From Durusdinium trenchii (lineage: Eukaryota > Sar > Dinophyceae > Suessiales > Symbiodiniaceae): a stretch of 64,000 nucleotides of DNA. The notes under the pieces were generated by a model. The model was not told the origin of the DNA. It ran no database searches and saw only the letters and a list, made by a program, of their open reading frames with translations. Below, in pieces: positions 25,001-36,100 of this stretch. Location of the stretch: assembly GCA_963970005.1 (NCBI GenBank), contig CAXAMN010027473.1, positions 207,452 to 271,451 of the forward strand, read 5' to 3'. Both the position numbers and the translations under genes were made by a program. Position 1 is the stretch's first letter; the number at the start of each line of letters is the position of its first letter.

Positions 25001-26218
25001 CAGCAAAATGGATTGCAGGAACATGTCCAAAAAGAAGCATCATGATAGCCAAGACTAAAACTCACAAATCTGTACTCTCTCGCTGTGCAGCTCCCCTCGC
25101 GCCAGGCGGCGAGCTCCGTGGCGCGCAGCCGTTCGGAGCCGCCCCAGCCGCCGCGCAGTCGCTCCTCGGGCGTGGTGGAGATGCTGCGCAGCAACGCGCA
25201 GAGCCTGAGGCGGGGGTCCGCGGACCGGGTTTTGGCCATCGGGGGTGGCCGACAACGGCAGGAGCGCATCGGCGGGGTGGAGTTGGGGTTCCGGGGAGGT
25301 TGGGGTGAATTGATGGTCATGCGTGAAATGGGGCTCAAGGAGAACTGCTTGGTTTTCACCGTCTTGTTGAAGGACTGGGGCCCAGAAATCCACATACCTA
25401 GCAGCCAGTTGGAGGGCTGAATGATAGGTTTTGCCAGTGAACTTCCCGAATTAAACATCCAATATTGCAGTCATGCCACGTTTCCGTTCCAAAGCGGCCC
25501 CTGAAACTGGGTGAACGTCCGTTCGTGCGACGTGTTCGTGTGGAAATACGCCAGGGACACCCTGGATGAGCTGCCTGGATGCAAGATGATGCACGTGATG
25601 CAGAGTTAGAAGCTGCATGTTAAGCATCGAGACATGTCACGCCCGTGAAGTCATGCACATGAAGTCAGGAACATCAAACGAAGCACCAGCACAAAACCAC
25701 ACAGAAACCCTTTGATTCTTCCTAATGCGATTCCTAGTCCTATAACCACGGTCGATTTTGTGCATGACAGCTCGGTTGGGGTTCTCCGCTGCGACTTTGT
25801 TTGACCACGGCCCTGGAGTTGTTTCCAAGGCCTCTCTTCTTCCACAATTTGAGACTTCCAGTGTCACCCGCTTTGCCACCGACCCTCGACAATCTGCCAG
25901 GTGGAACGGTGGGGGGGGAGAAAAGGGGTTGCACACCAAGCAAAGCGGCCTGCTGGCACAAGAATTTGGGTGAGTCATGAGTTGGGACATGTCATGACAT
26001 GTCTTTTCCAAGATTTACGCTGCCTGAAGCTGATTCGCACCTCTTCGACCTCTGATTGAGGGATTCTTGCTTTGCAGCTCAGTTGGGCCATGTTGGACCT
26101 CCTGTTACCGGAGTTGATCGCGCCAAAAGCGAAGACACCATTCCCTTGCGAGGCTTGCCACAGGAACAAGGCCAACTTTGATCGCCCAGCGTTCAAGGCT
26201 CAGCGGTTTCGCAACTAA
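22059..26218 (+). CDS. Unidentified 3' exons: carboxypeptidase tail or a separate gene
   Basis: Candidate exons are about 22059-22221 (AIDRARQRPLESVTPAVELA), 22730-about 22900 (FNRLYEERGKGYGGILRQS), 25091-25276 (VVEMLRSNAQSLRRGSADRV) and the terminal exon 26078-26218, ending in TAA. The last two have good acceptors (CTCTCGCTGTGCAG and GGATTCTTGCTTTGCAG) and join in phase 0. The terminal exon reads LSWAMLDLLLPELIAPKAK, then CEACHRNKANF, with a CxxC pair. I recognise no domain. The block at 22730 has a faint likeness to the end of ribosomal protein bL17 (…RYxxRxGGYxRIL), which I do not trust. No promoter or start codon separates these exons from the carboxypeptidase, so they may be its C-terminal tail. 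Confidence 0.35.
22927..23031. mobile_element. MITE-like palindrome, family A (best-preserved copy)
   Basis: The 105-bp copy has perfect ends TACCAGGACCCTCCGACCC and GGGTCGGAGGGTCCTGGTA. The inner arms GGGGTGCCCTGTCTGGAAG and CCAGCCAGGACACCCC also pair. The copy at 35693 is the same sequence inverted and truncated. Confidence 0.85.
23409..23514. mobile_element. MITE-like palindrome, family B
   Basis: It contains GGCTCCAGTCGTGCCTTC and, at the right end, TACGACTGGAGCTCTAGGG. The inside is almost the same as in the copies at 14856 and 36764. Confidence 0.75.
24206..24346 (+). CDS. Open block resembling the end of IS3-type OrfA
   Basis: This 46-codon open block runs between in-frame stops and reads SSSREKWLRELKGRERNLRK, followed by ANEML. 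The pattern LRELxxRExxLRKANEML resembles the coiled-coil end of bacterial IS3-family OrfA proteins, known for a similar LRRANEIL-like segment. There is no OrfB sequence downstream. A chance coiled coil or an ordinary exon is equally possible. Confidence 0.2.
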
Positions 26219-27894
26219 ACCTGCCAGTCCAGTTGGCCGGTAGGAATCGACCTGTTCTCGACCTCAGAGAATGGGGCACAGTCGTGCCGAAGTAAACAGG
26301 TTCATGTCCCCATTTTCTATAGGGTACGAGCGAGTTGGTTGGGTCCAGGTATGCCAACTACTCGATGTTCAGTCCTTCAACAAGTCCCGCTGCCTCCGTT
26401 TAGACCTTGGCCAAGAGACCGGGAGACCTCTTACAATGAGACGTCTCACTGACTGCCCTTCACAAGTACCTGAAGAAAAGAACAGGACTCTGATGAACAA
26501 TAGTATGTTTCGGGTTCTTCAACCCCTGCCAAAATGTAATTTAATCACCCAAGTGTGTTGCACCCCTCAAGCCATGGCTGTCCTGGACCCGTTCGATCGG
26601 TGTTTCCGGGTGATCAAGTTCGGTGGTTCACCGCCGGACTTGGCGACTAAAACCACCGGACTTGGAAGATCCTGGTAGATGTTCTCTTACCCTAAGAATC
26701 TGTACGGACCCTCTATAGCAGGGGACGGTCCCTCCATTGCAGAACCAAACCCATCCATTGGAGAAGGGCGTGGATTCTTAGGGCAAACCACCAAGAGAGA
26801 TTATATACGTGACCTTATAGAGGCAAAAGACAATATCGTCACTTTCTTTGAGGTATTGCTACCCTGCCTTGGGGGGAATGCTTTGCGGAAAGTCATCCCT
26901 GTTTCTCAAACACTAGCTAACTCTGTTGGTTGGAAAGGGTCCTACTTTTCGGTTGTATGCTGGGGCTGTCATTGAAAGGTGTTTTAACGCGGTACCGGCA
27001 ACCCATAAGGGGTTAATAGTGCCTGCTGAAGCGGCTGAAGCAAGGAGTTTCTTATTCTGTTGTGGGTCCAAGCAGGTCATAAGGGACGGTCCACATACAT
27101 GCGAGACAAGTACAGGAAGCAACATAGTCATTTCCAGGCTTGCCAGTGCAGTTCGCAATGGAACACCTGTGGACTTGGAAAGGTTACGCCAAGATAGCGG
27201 GAGCTTTTGGGAGAGCTCGTGGGGTTCTTACTTCCAGTCTAGGAAGAGGTGCGCTCTTTGCTGGTAACGCTCTTCCGCCACTGTCTGAGCTTGGCATAGC
27301 TTTTGGTCTGGGGTGTGCAGTTTCGGACCTCGCCTGGATCTCGCCCAGAACCACCATCCTCCTCCTGTTGCTGCTGTTGCTGCTGCTGTCTTTGCACTCT
27401 TTGGGCCTACTCTTTTGTTGAGAAATATTGTTTGGGTATCAGCGTTTCATTGGGATCAGCTCCCGGGTAACTGGGGGATGACTTCTTGGAAACAGCGTTG
27501 CCATGGTGATTTGGCATTGAAGTAGTGGGAAGGGGTGACTAAGGGATGACTTTGTCAGGTTCCTGTATGACCCAAGTTGGGTACTTATGGGGTAGTCGAA
27601 CTTGGGCTCAACCTCTGTTGGCAATTCTGTACCACCTTCACCAATCCCGTTTAGGCTCCAAACGGTCCATCTCCAGGGTGGTTAGACTCTTCTGGCAACC
27701 ACCCGGACCCCCCCTGCCCCACCTGAGGAGGCACGACGACCAGACGATCTCGACGGAAGGGACGTGTCTAATTCTAAGCGCTTCTTGTTCCTAGTAAGGC
27801 CAGGAGCCCCTAGTAGCGAACCTGGTTCCTAGATGTTCCTAGTAAGGCCAGGAGACCCTAGAGTAGCGTCCTTGCTTGCTCCGTTCGAGTGGCG
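26219..27894. other. No supported gene
   Basis: Downstream of the terminal exon at 26218 I see only unconvincing open frames (for example 26926-27267) and a CTG-like run at 27358-27391 coding for leucines in one frame. The right part has a family F repeat (27782-27870). Confidence 0.4.
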
Positions 27895-29529
27895 ATGCCC
27901 GCCCGCTCCGAGGTCACGCCGAAGTCCCACGACTTCACTGAGCTCTCCACGGCCGTGTCCCGCGGCAGTGCCGCGGTCGGGAGGAGCGGTGGGGTTTGGG
28001 CCTTCACCGGTAGGAGGAGTGAAGGGTGGTGGGGATGTGAGAAGGAAGGGTGGGGAAATCCGCTGAATTGGACCTATGGAGTGTGCCATATATGCCTACA
28101 TTGGGGTGGTTGGAGGGGTCAATGTAGGCATATATGGCATACATGGAGTGTTTGGGATATAAGTAATTGAAGTGGAACTTAGGAGGATTCGGGAGGATTC
28201 TCGAACACGTTTGTACAAGGAGGGGCGTGTCGTTTCGCCAGGTTTTTGCGAGGAACCTCGGACGACTTGCGCAGACTTGCGCCCGGACGTGTTGGTCACG
28301 TGGATGAACCAAGGTTGAAAGTGAGGGGGGCGCGTGGTGGCAGCTAGAAGGGCAGGAGCATGCGGGACAGGTTGAGAATGCAAACGCCCAGACGTTCCGT
28401 TCTCAGGCTAACCGGTCCATAGGGAGTGGTTCGGGTCCGGACCCCCCAATATGAGGGTAAGGCCCCTACTTAGGAGGGTCCATGAGCGTTTGGGTTGCTG
28501 TATGTAAAAATTATATATCTAACAAGTTCCTCAATACGGTGATTTGGATTGGGCCAGGGTGCCTTTCGACTTTGGATTTTCTGAAGTTCTTGCGGCCAGA
28601 TATCCAAGACGCATGTTGTTTGAGCGTGCGGGCAACTTTGGTCACAGGGTGGCCACAATCAAGAGCAGTATATGTTTATGTCCATTCCCTATCCGATTCC
28701 ATTCATGTACATTTTGCCATCGCTTGCCATCTTTGCCCACTTGCAGACCTTCATCCGCTGCAACCACAGGAGCCAGGTGCATCGGGTCTCTCCCGTGAGT
28801 ATGTGTGGCTCCCCGCCTTCCGTGAAGTCCAGGCCGCCCAGACCGCCGGTTCGGGGAACGACTGGATGGCTCCGCATGCTACGCTGCTACATCTCCAAGA
28901 CATCACCTTCTTTTCCAGGGGTGACAGTGGGTTCTGGAGGGTGCTGGGTGTTTTCCAAGAGCAGCTCAGCATTTGAAGCGTGCTGTTTCATGAGGATGGG
29001 AGGGCAGCGCCTTTTCTGACATACACATCATTTGGGTCTGTCCTGTTTCAACTATTACCTGCAACAGTCAGTAAGCAAGATAATAGGATAGCCAACATGC
29101 ACACATTATACACATCCAGGCTTTTGGGATTCTTCCCCAACCTGATCCGGTTCCCTATTAGATCTATATATTATATGATCTATGCCTGCAAATTAAAACA
29201 TAAGATAGATTGAATAAATAAGAAATATATGTACACATACACCAGGACCTTCAAAAACTCTCATTTGCAGTCTCCAAGTGGCCTGAAACAGGGACTAGGT
29301 GACCTGGAGTCTCACAGGTCTTTTCCCCTTTGGTCTTCGTGACGCCCCTTCTGGTGCCAAAAAAACAAAACACCACCTTCCGCACCCCCCCACCGCGCCG
29401 TGCCACGACCCACCGACGCACGCGACGCGTGCCGCAGGGCGCCGGGCCTCAGCCGCTTCGGCACGGAGTCGCCCGTGGGCGACGCGGGGCCCCCCGCAGA
29501 GCGCCAGGGTACGCCGACGGAGCTGGTGA
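27895..29529 (+). CDS. Candidate 5' exons of the channel gene
   Basis: Possible exons are 27895-27975, starting with ATG (MPARSEVTPKSHDFTELSTA); 28747-28794, between TTGCAG and a strong GTGAGT donor; and about 29438-29525 (LSRFGTESPVGDAGPPAERQ, ending at GTGAGA). They are GC-rich and Ser/Ala/Pro-rich, like the supported N-terminal channel exons that start at 30192. Their frames and joins are not proven. If correct, ATG 27895 is a plausible start of the channel protein. Confidence 0.25.
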
Positions 29530-30191
29530 GACCCGCGAGGCGGCATGGGATGAAGGGCGCGAGGAGGGCGGAGGAGAACCAGAGGGGCGCACCGAGTGGC
29601 CTTCCTATGCCTTCCTGGGTGGGGAGGGGGGGTGAAAGGTGGAGGGTGGGGAAAGAAAACAGGGTACTTGGGATTAGGGATGATTACTTGGGGAGATTTG
29701 GAGTGTGTCGCGACTTGCTGCGTCTTTTTTTTGAAGTGGCGCTGCTGCGTCTTCATATATCCCATGCATGGAATGTTTGACTTTTGGCATGAGTGTGAGG
29801 GATTTGATTATGGTAGTTCATGGAAACTCTCACATGAAGGGTGTTCGATGTCGTCACCTTCATTGCGCGCGCCATGCATATGATGACCGCAGATGAAGCT
29901 TCAAGTGCCCAGACGAGCCTGAACTCCCAAAATCATCAGTGGCTTGATGGGCCGATTTCTGCACAAACCTGGGTTGCGGTGGAATTCCCATCAAAACGAA
30001 CCGCTCAAATGTATATGTGGGGCAGATCCCAGTCAGGTTCCCACCAATCTCAGTGTCCAAGTCTTCTTGCTATCCACTAAAACCTGGTCCTTTGCCTCAA
30101 GTTCGTACTTTGGCATGACCAGCTTCAGCATCAATGAGATCAGTTCCCTGGATCCTCCAAGAAACCTGCTCCACCGGCACTCCACCGCCAG

Positions 30192-33100
30192 GCACCCCGC
30201 CGAAACCGACGGTCCCGAACTCGCCGGCGAGCCACGCCCGGCGAACAGCTTCGTTGCTTCGGCGTAACAGCTCGGTTCACGCGGGACCCACAAATCATCA
30301 TCATGCGCAGGACGACTCCGTTCGGGGGTGGTGTCAACCACCCCGACAGCTAAGGAGCCCAGCAAGTCCAAAGGGTCCAAAGGACAGGCTTAACGGGTGC
30401 GTGAGCGTGTTCAGGACGCATTTCACCTCCCAACTTCCAAGACCTAATGTTCACAGGTTTGTCCCGGCCTTTCACCCTGTTTTCACGTGCTTTTCATGGT
30501 TTTTTCACGTCCTTTCTGCGGGCTTTTCACGGCCTTTCAAGCTTCCAGCTCCCGTTTTGCTAAAGCACCGGTTGAACTGCTGCGTTACTAACGAACTGGT
30601 AAAACTGGTGCGTTGACCCACTGGGGGGCTATAAATAGACACCCCGACAGGAGGGTCCTGGTATAGTTAGTACCCAGACGCTCATGGGCCCTCATATGGA
30701 GGGGTCTGGGGTCTCAAATCCCTATATATATATATAGGTTTTGAGGGACCAAGGGCTGTTTGGAGCGTCTGGGTAGTTATGCTGTATGGTTTTTCAGACG
30801 TATGTCTTGATATGTCTTGTTCAAAAAATAGAACGAATCTGTTCTTAATCTGTTCTTTTGGCTACGGTAAAACCAATGTAAAACCAACCGTTTGTATGCC
30901 TTGTGGTCCGTATGCTGTATTTGTGTCTGTCTTGACCATCCAACACGACCGCGCTCTTGAGTGAAGCTTTTGCTGAAAGGGGAAGTTGATGGGAGCATTC
31001 TTTTGCGAGCAAAGGTGCTGAATGTTGCGTTTCACCATGTCAATCCGTGCAATCGGCGTTCAATTTGTTTCAATCCAATCAAAGAACTGGCTTGAAAGAA
31101 TCCCTACATGACACCCATCGTTTTGGGGGGGGTATTCCATGGTTGCACCGTACCCAAAACATCCATCAAACTGGCGTCAATGGGATGTCAACGGGGCGTT
31201 GCATCACTTCCAGTCCACTCTGAACCAATCCCTTCGCCACTCCATTCATCCAACTCGTCGCTACCGAGGCTCAAGCGGTTGCCGAACTGCGCGCGGAGAA
31301 GAAACGTGGAGGCTCCCCAGCCAGGCGAGGAGCGTCCTTGACGGAGCGACAGCTCTTCGGCACACGTAGGTAGGGGGGCACAGCGGGTGGGATCTGGGTA
31401 TGATCCAACGGAGAGCCGAAAGAAAGGGAAGAACCGGAGAGTCCAGAAATTCTCGCCTTGAGCCTTGCGGGTGTTTGGACGACCATCCAGCCGACCTTGC
31501 GTTCATCACTGGGAACTCGGCGATGCTATGCATGTCATCATGGAGGTGTCTCTGTGTAAAAGCTTGGGGGGATAAAGTTGTATGCAAACTCAATATAACA
31601 CCTATAACCCAGGAAAAGTATGGAAAAGTGGATTATACTTACCTTTTCTGGCGGGTTCGGGGGGGGTTTGGGATGCTTTTCGGGCGGACACCCTATCTTT
31701 CACATGAACAGGTGGAGTTTGCTCAGTTCGCCGAACTCCTTTCCAGACCACCTCCCGCCGTCCACTCGGCCGTCCGTGGAAGCTGGAAGCGAGTTCCTAA
31801 GAAGTTGACTTCCCCCTGTTGATGTTCTGCAGTCAACCCCCGGGTTTTCTTTATACAATGTATAGACTCTTGATTAATAAGCCCGCATTTGGATTGAAAG
31901 ACCTCTTTAAGACCACCCTCGCAGCCTGTCCAGAACGACGTCCCCTGTTGGGACCAGCGCACGTCACTGCTGACACTCATGGTCGAACAGTGCTAGAGAA
32001 ACTACTGTAGTATATAGGTGAAAGGGACCTGAAGCAAACTACCCACACACACACACACATGCAGCAACGGAGCAACGACCTCCACTGAAGGGATCACAAG
32101 GGAATCTCCCACGAGATGTATTCAAACATCCAGATTCCATCAGTGCGGCCAACTCGGTGAGTTCAATTCAATTAGTAAAGCGAGGAAGAGCACCGATGAT
32201 GGGGCCCCTTGAGGGAAAGTACGACCTATCCGAAGCCAGTGCGGCCTGGAAACCGCGCGGCCTGGAATAGATGCCGTGTGACAGGCATTTTGCCAACGTA
32301 CATGAACATACGCAACCAAAAGGAGAGGTCACGATGTTACTAACATCTTCGCCTGCACACGCCTCCAACACAAATGAATCAAGAGTCGACATTAAGACCA
32401 CCCATCCTATGCCTTAAGTGTCGTGTTTGGCAGTTTGGGTTTGGTTTGGCTGATGAGTCTCGGCAGGCCTCAGTCTGCCGAAGGAGACGAGCGCGGATGT
32501 GATGATGTGATGATGTGAGCAAGTCCAGTCTTCTGGGTACATCTCATTGAGTCGTGTTTATTTTGTTCGATGGACCGGACCAAGTCAAATAAGGTCAGTT
32601 CCTGACTGGTAGGCATAGGTTTACCATCCTCAATGGGCGACCTCTCATACGGCACTGTGTAGATGAGGCTTTTCCAGCAATCGCAATGTATTACGTTGCT
32701 GAATTGCTTTGGAGGAGCCATACTGTTTTGGAAAATTAATACTGTTCATCATGTTGTGATTTTCATGGCCAGTGGCGGCTAGGAGCGCGAGAAACGCCGC
32801 CTCCTTCAGGGCAAATCAGGTGCCCGTCCGCTACAGGAGGGTTGAGTCAAAGCGTGTGCATCATCGGCCTTGGCAGCTGCAGCTGAGTCATTTTGTCCTT
32901 TCTTGGTCAGTCTACTTATATATCTACTCTTAACTGTTCATAAACCATCCGATATGTTGACTGCCCGCCCCACCACAAAGCACTGACGGCAACTATATAT
33001 AGCAGCGTATAGCACACACTGCAGGCTCCATGTCTATGGGCCGCTCCCGCCCCGTTGCCAGGGGCCTTTTCGACCCCAAGGACGGCCCCGCCACACCGTC

Positions 33101-36100
33101 ACCAGCACCCAGCTCCCCTGTGAGGGGGCTGCTCCGCAAGCCCAGGTGGGTTCCGAGTCACCGGGTGGAAGACTTTGAGTCCTTTGAATTTTAAGGCTTC
33201 CAGAATCGATGTGGCATTTGTGGTGTCAACGGGACTGGAATTCGACCACATTTATTTGGACCTGCCTCATTGTTCTCCAATGGAGATCGATTTGTGTAGG
33301 GACCTTGTAGGGCACCTCTTGGAAGGTGCTGCTATATGCTGGCATTTGGAGGACTTCTGGCTTCTTCACTTCGTCTGCATGAGCTATCCTACAGGTCTTT
33401 GCCTTTCGCCTGCCGCCAGGTCTTCAAGCAACAGCCCGCAGCAGCTTCCCAACAAAGCTGAGAGATTCTGACCTGTTTGAGACCCTATATGGATCCACAC
33501 ATACCCTCCGAGAAGGTAATTAGGGACCCAGGGACACTGTTGTGCAAATTTGGAGGGTCCAAGTACCTATAGCTTCTGAGACGGTACGACTGGATCCCTG
33601 GGAAGTCAGGATGGGTGACCCACACACCTTCAACAATCTCCAAAGAAGGCTGCTTTGGGGGTGAACATGGACATAGGAGCGGCCAACATCTATTTCTTTG
33701 CACCAGGATGACCAGACCCTGCGTTTTTTCCAGGTGAGCGTCCCCCACTTCCAGGATTAGACCGAACCCTGGAGGACGTAAGGACCTAGACAAACGTTTG
33801 TTCGTGGGTCCTTCAGCCGGAGCACCCGGACATTTCTCACCAAAATCATCCAACATCTGATTCAATGCAGGTTTCCAGCTGCTTCAAGTTCGCTGGAGAT
33901 TGGACACAGCCAGGTTAGCGCTGGTTTGTTTGGGGAAGACGCCTCTTCCGTGCAAGAAAGCAAGCCTACAGGTCCTGAAAAATCCTGAAAACCTCATTAA
34001 TGAGATTCAGTGAGCCCAGAGTGAGGTCCAAAACCCGGTCAAAGCTCTAACTATGAGGCGCCTTTTGGCTTAGGGACCCGTAGAGGCTTCTATATAATCA
34101 ACTCCAGTCCAATGACCTCAGTGACCTGGTCGCCTCGGTGTCGTGCCAGGCCTCGCATCACCAACCCTCGGCCCTGCCCACGGACGACCGCACCATGGCT
34201 GCCGAGCGTCAGGCCTCTGTCCGCGTCCGGCGCCAAGGGCGAGACGGCGGAGAAAGGTGTCCAGTGTCCAAGGAAAGGACGGTGGGGACAGATGGTGGGG
34301 TTGAAGTTTGCTTGGGGGGACCTGCTTAATGTGGGTCATCTAGTTTGGGGTGTGGAGATCTGGATGGTTTCGACTTCTATGCTACGCCACAAGGTTTTAT
34401 GATGTTTTATGTTCACCCTCCTACCTGGGAGGATTTGTGGTTTCGGTAAGGAAGGGCTGGCGGCTGGCTTCCGTGGAAGGATCATTATTGTCCAAAGACA
34501 GTAGGGCTGGATGTGTTATTTAAACCCACCAACATTTTTTGGGTACAGTAACTCCAACAATTTTTCTACCCGCCCTAGTCGCTACTTTTACCTTGGGTTC
34601 GACAAGATATATACTGTACATAGTTTTGCAAAAAGTCTGCTCAATTGACTCCTCTTATTCCTATTTCTTTACCGAAGGATCATGTTTTTTGAACCCTCGA
34701 ACTCTTTCCTTTTTTTTACCAGGCACTCTTTGTTTTAACTCCATTACATTCTTTTCTAATGCTTGGTGGCACCAAGGGGCCCCAGGCGCTCCAAACGCAA
34801 TCTTGTTATAGGACCAATTGGGCTGCGCCCGCGCCATGAAACCTGCACAATCTTTACAGTTCACGGCCTCAACAGCAAGCTCCAGATCGCAAGCGGCCAC
34901 ACAATACAAAAACCCAGAGGCTCCATAGGACTGCCGATCAGGCCAGGAGTGGTGCCAGGGGTTCAATGTAGGTATGGCACACATGGAGTGCATGGGAAAC
35001 ACAACCACAAAACACAACCACACAATACACAACCAACACACACAGCGCAAGTCGACTTGCTCTGGCGCTCACGGACGTGATTCCGCAACTCGTGGGGTGA
35101 CCAATTTGAAAAAGGCGATTCCGCTTCCGCTTCCGCTCCCGTTGGTCACACCAAAACCTTTTTTAAAACCTTGGGTTAGAAAAGATTCGTCTAGGGTTTA
35201 ACAGGTTGCGGGGTTAGAACAACAAGTTTGAGTGTAAAACCATGCAGGTTGCAGGGTTAAAACAGCAGGTTCCAGTGTCAAAAAGAGGTTAGGGTCAGAA
35301 ACAAGAAGGCTTTAGGGCTTAAAAAAAAGGGTTGCCCAACCACAGGGGGTAGTTGCCCAGCTGGATGCAATATGCTAACTTGGCAGGCATTTGTATATAG
35401 GCTTTTGGTAGGGTTCCGGCACCTTAATGCAGAGTGACTGCCTGTTCCACTCTATATAGTAATAGTAGGTTGCTGTATTTCTTTTTTATAGAGCCCTCAA
35501 GTATCGATTGGTAGTGGATAACTTCCTGCTTGGTATAACTTCCTGCTTGATTGTGCCCATGAGAGGGGGGGAATCCATGGTGCTTGCTCGGTGCGGACAA
35601 ACACGGTTCTGGTGCTGCTCGTCGTCTGTGGATCTTTTGTGTCGATCTTTTGGGGGCAAAAACCTGAGGGTTTGGCGGACTAGGTGATTTTCTACCAGGA
35701 CCCTCCGACCCGACAGGGGTGTCCTGGCTGGACTACTCCACACGGATCCTAGGATGGCTTCCAGACAGGGCACCCCTGTGGCGGCCCGGACCGAGGCGGC
35801 CTCCACCCGTGGTGCCGTTCCGCAGCACAGCTCCAGCACGTCCGCGCTCCTGCGCTTGAGGTGTGGTTGGGTGTTTCTTCTAACTCTCAGAGTATCCGGA
35901 ATGGAAGGGATGAAGTCAATTGCAGTGCATGGGTATATCGATTATATATACCTAGAACCCATTTGACCATTGTTTGGATAGAAAAACCCTTTTGGCTCCA
36001 ACACAGTCAGGGGTCAATCAGGTTCTAGGGGTCAATTTGTATATCTAAGTGCTCCATATGAAATGGTCTGAGTTTTGTTTTTACCTCTTCTTGGTGCCAA

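Noticed and set aside
24661-25458. 265-codon minus-strand frame
   Set aside because: It crosses the well-supported + strand exon 25091-25276 and the AT-rich sequence beside it. The composition changes abruptly and there is no recognisable motif.
26926-27421. Two overlapping + strand frames ending in a leucine run
   Set aside because: The leucine run is a CTG-type microsatellite. No splice sites or family motifs support either frame.
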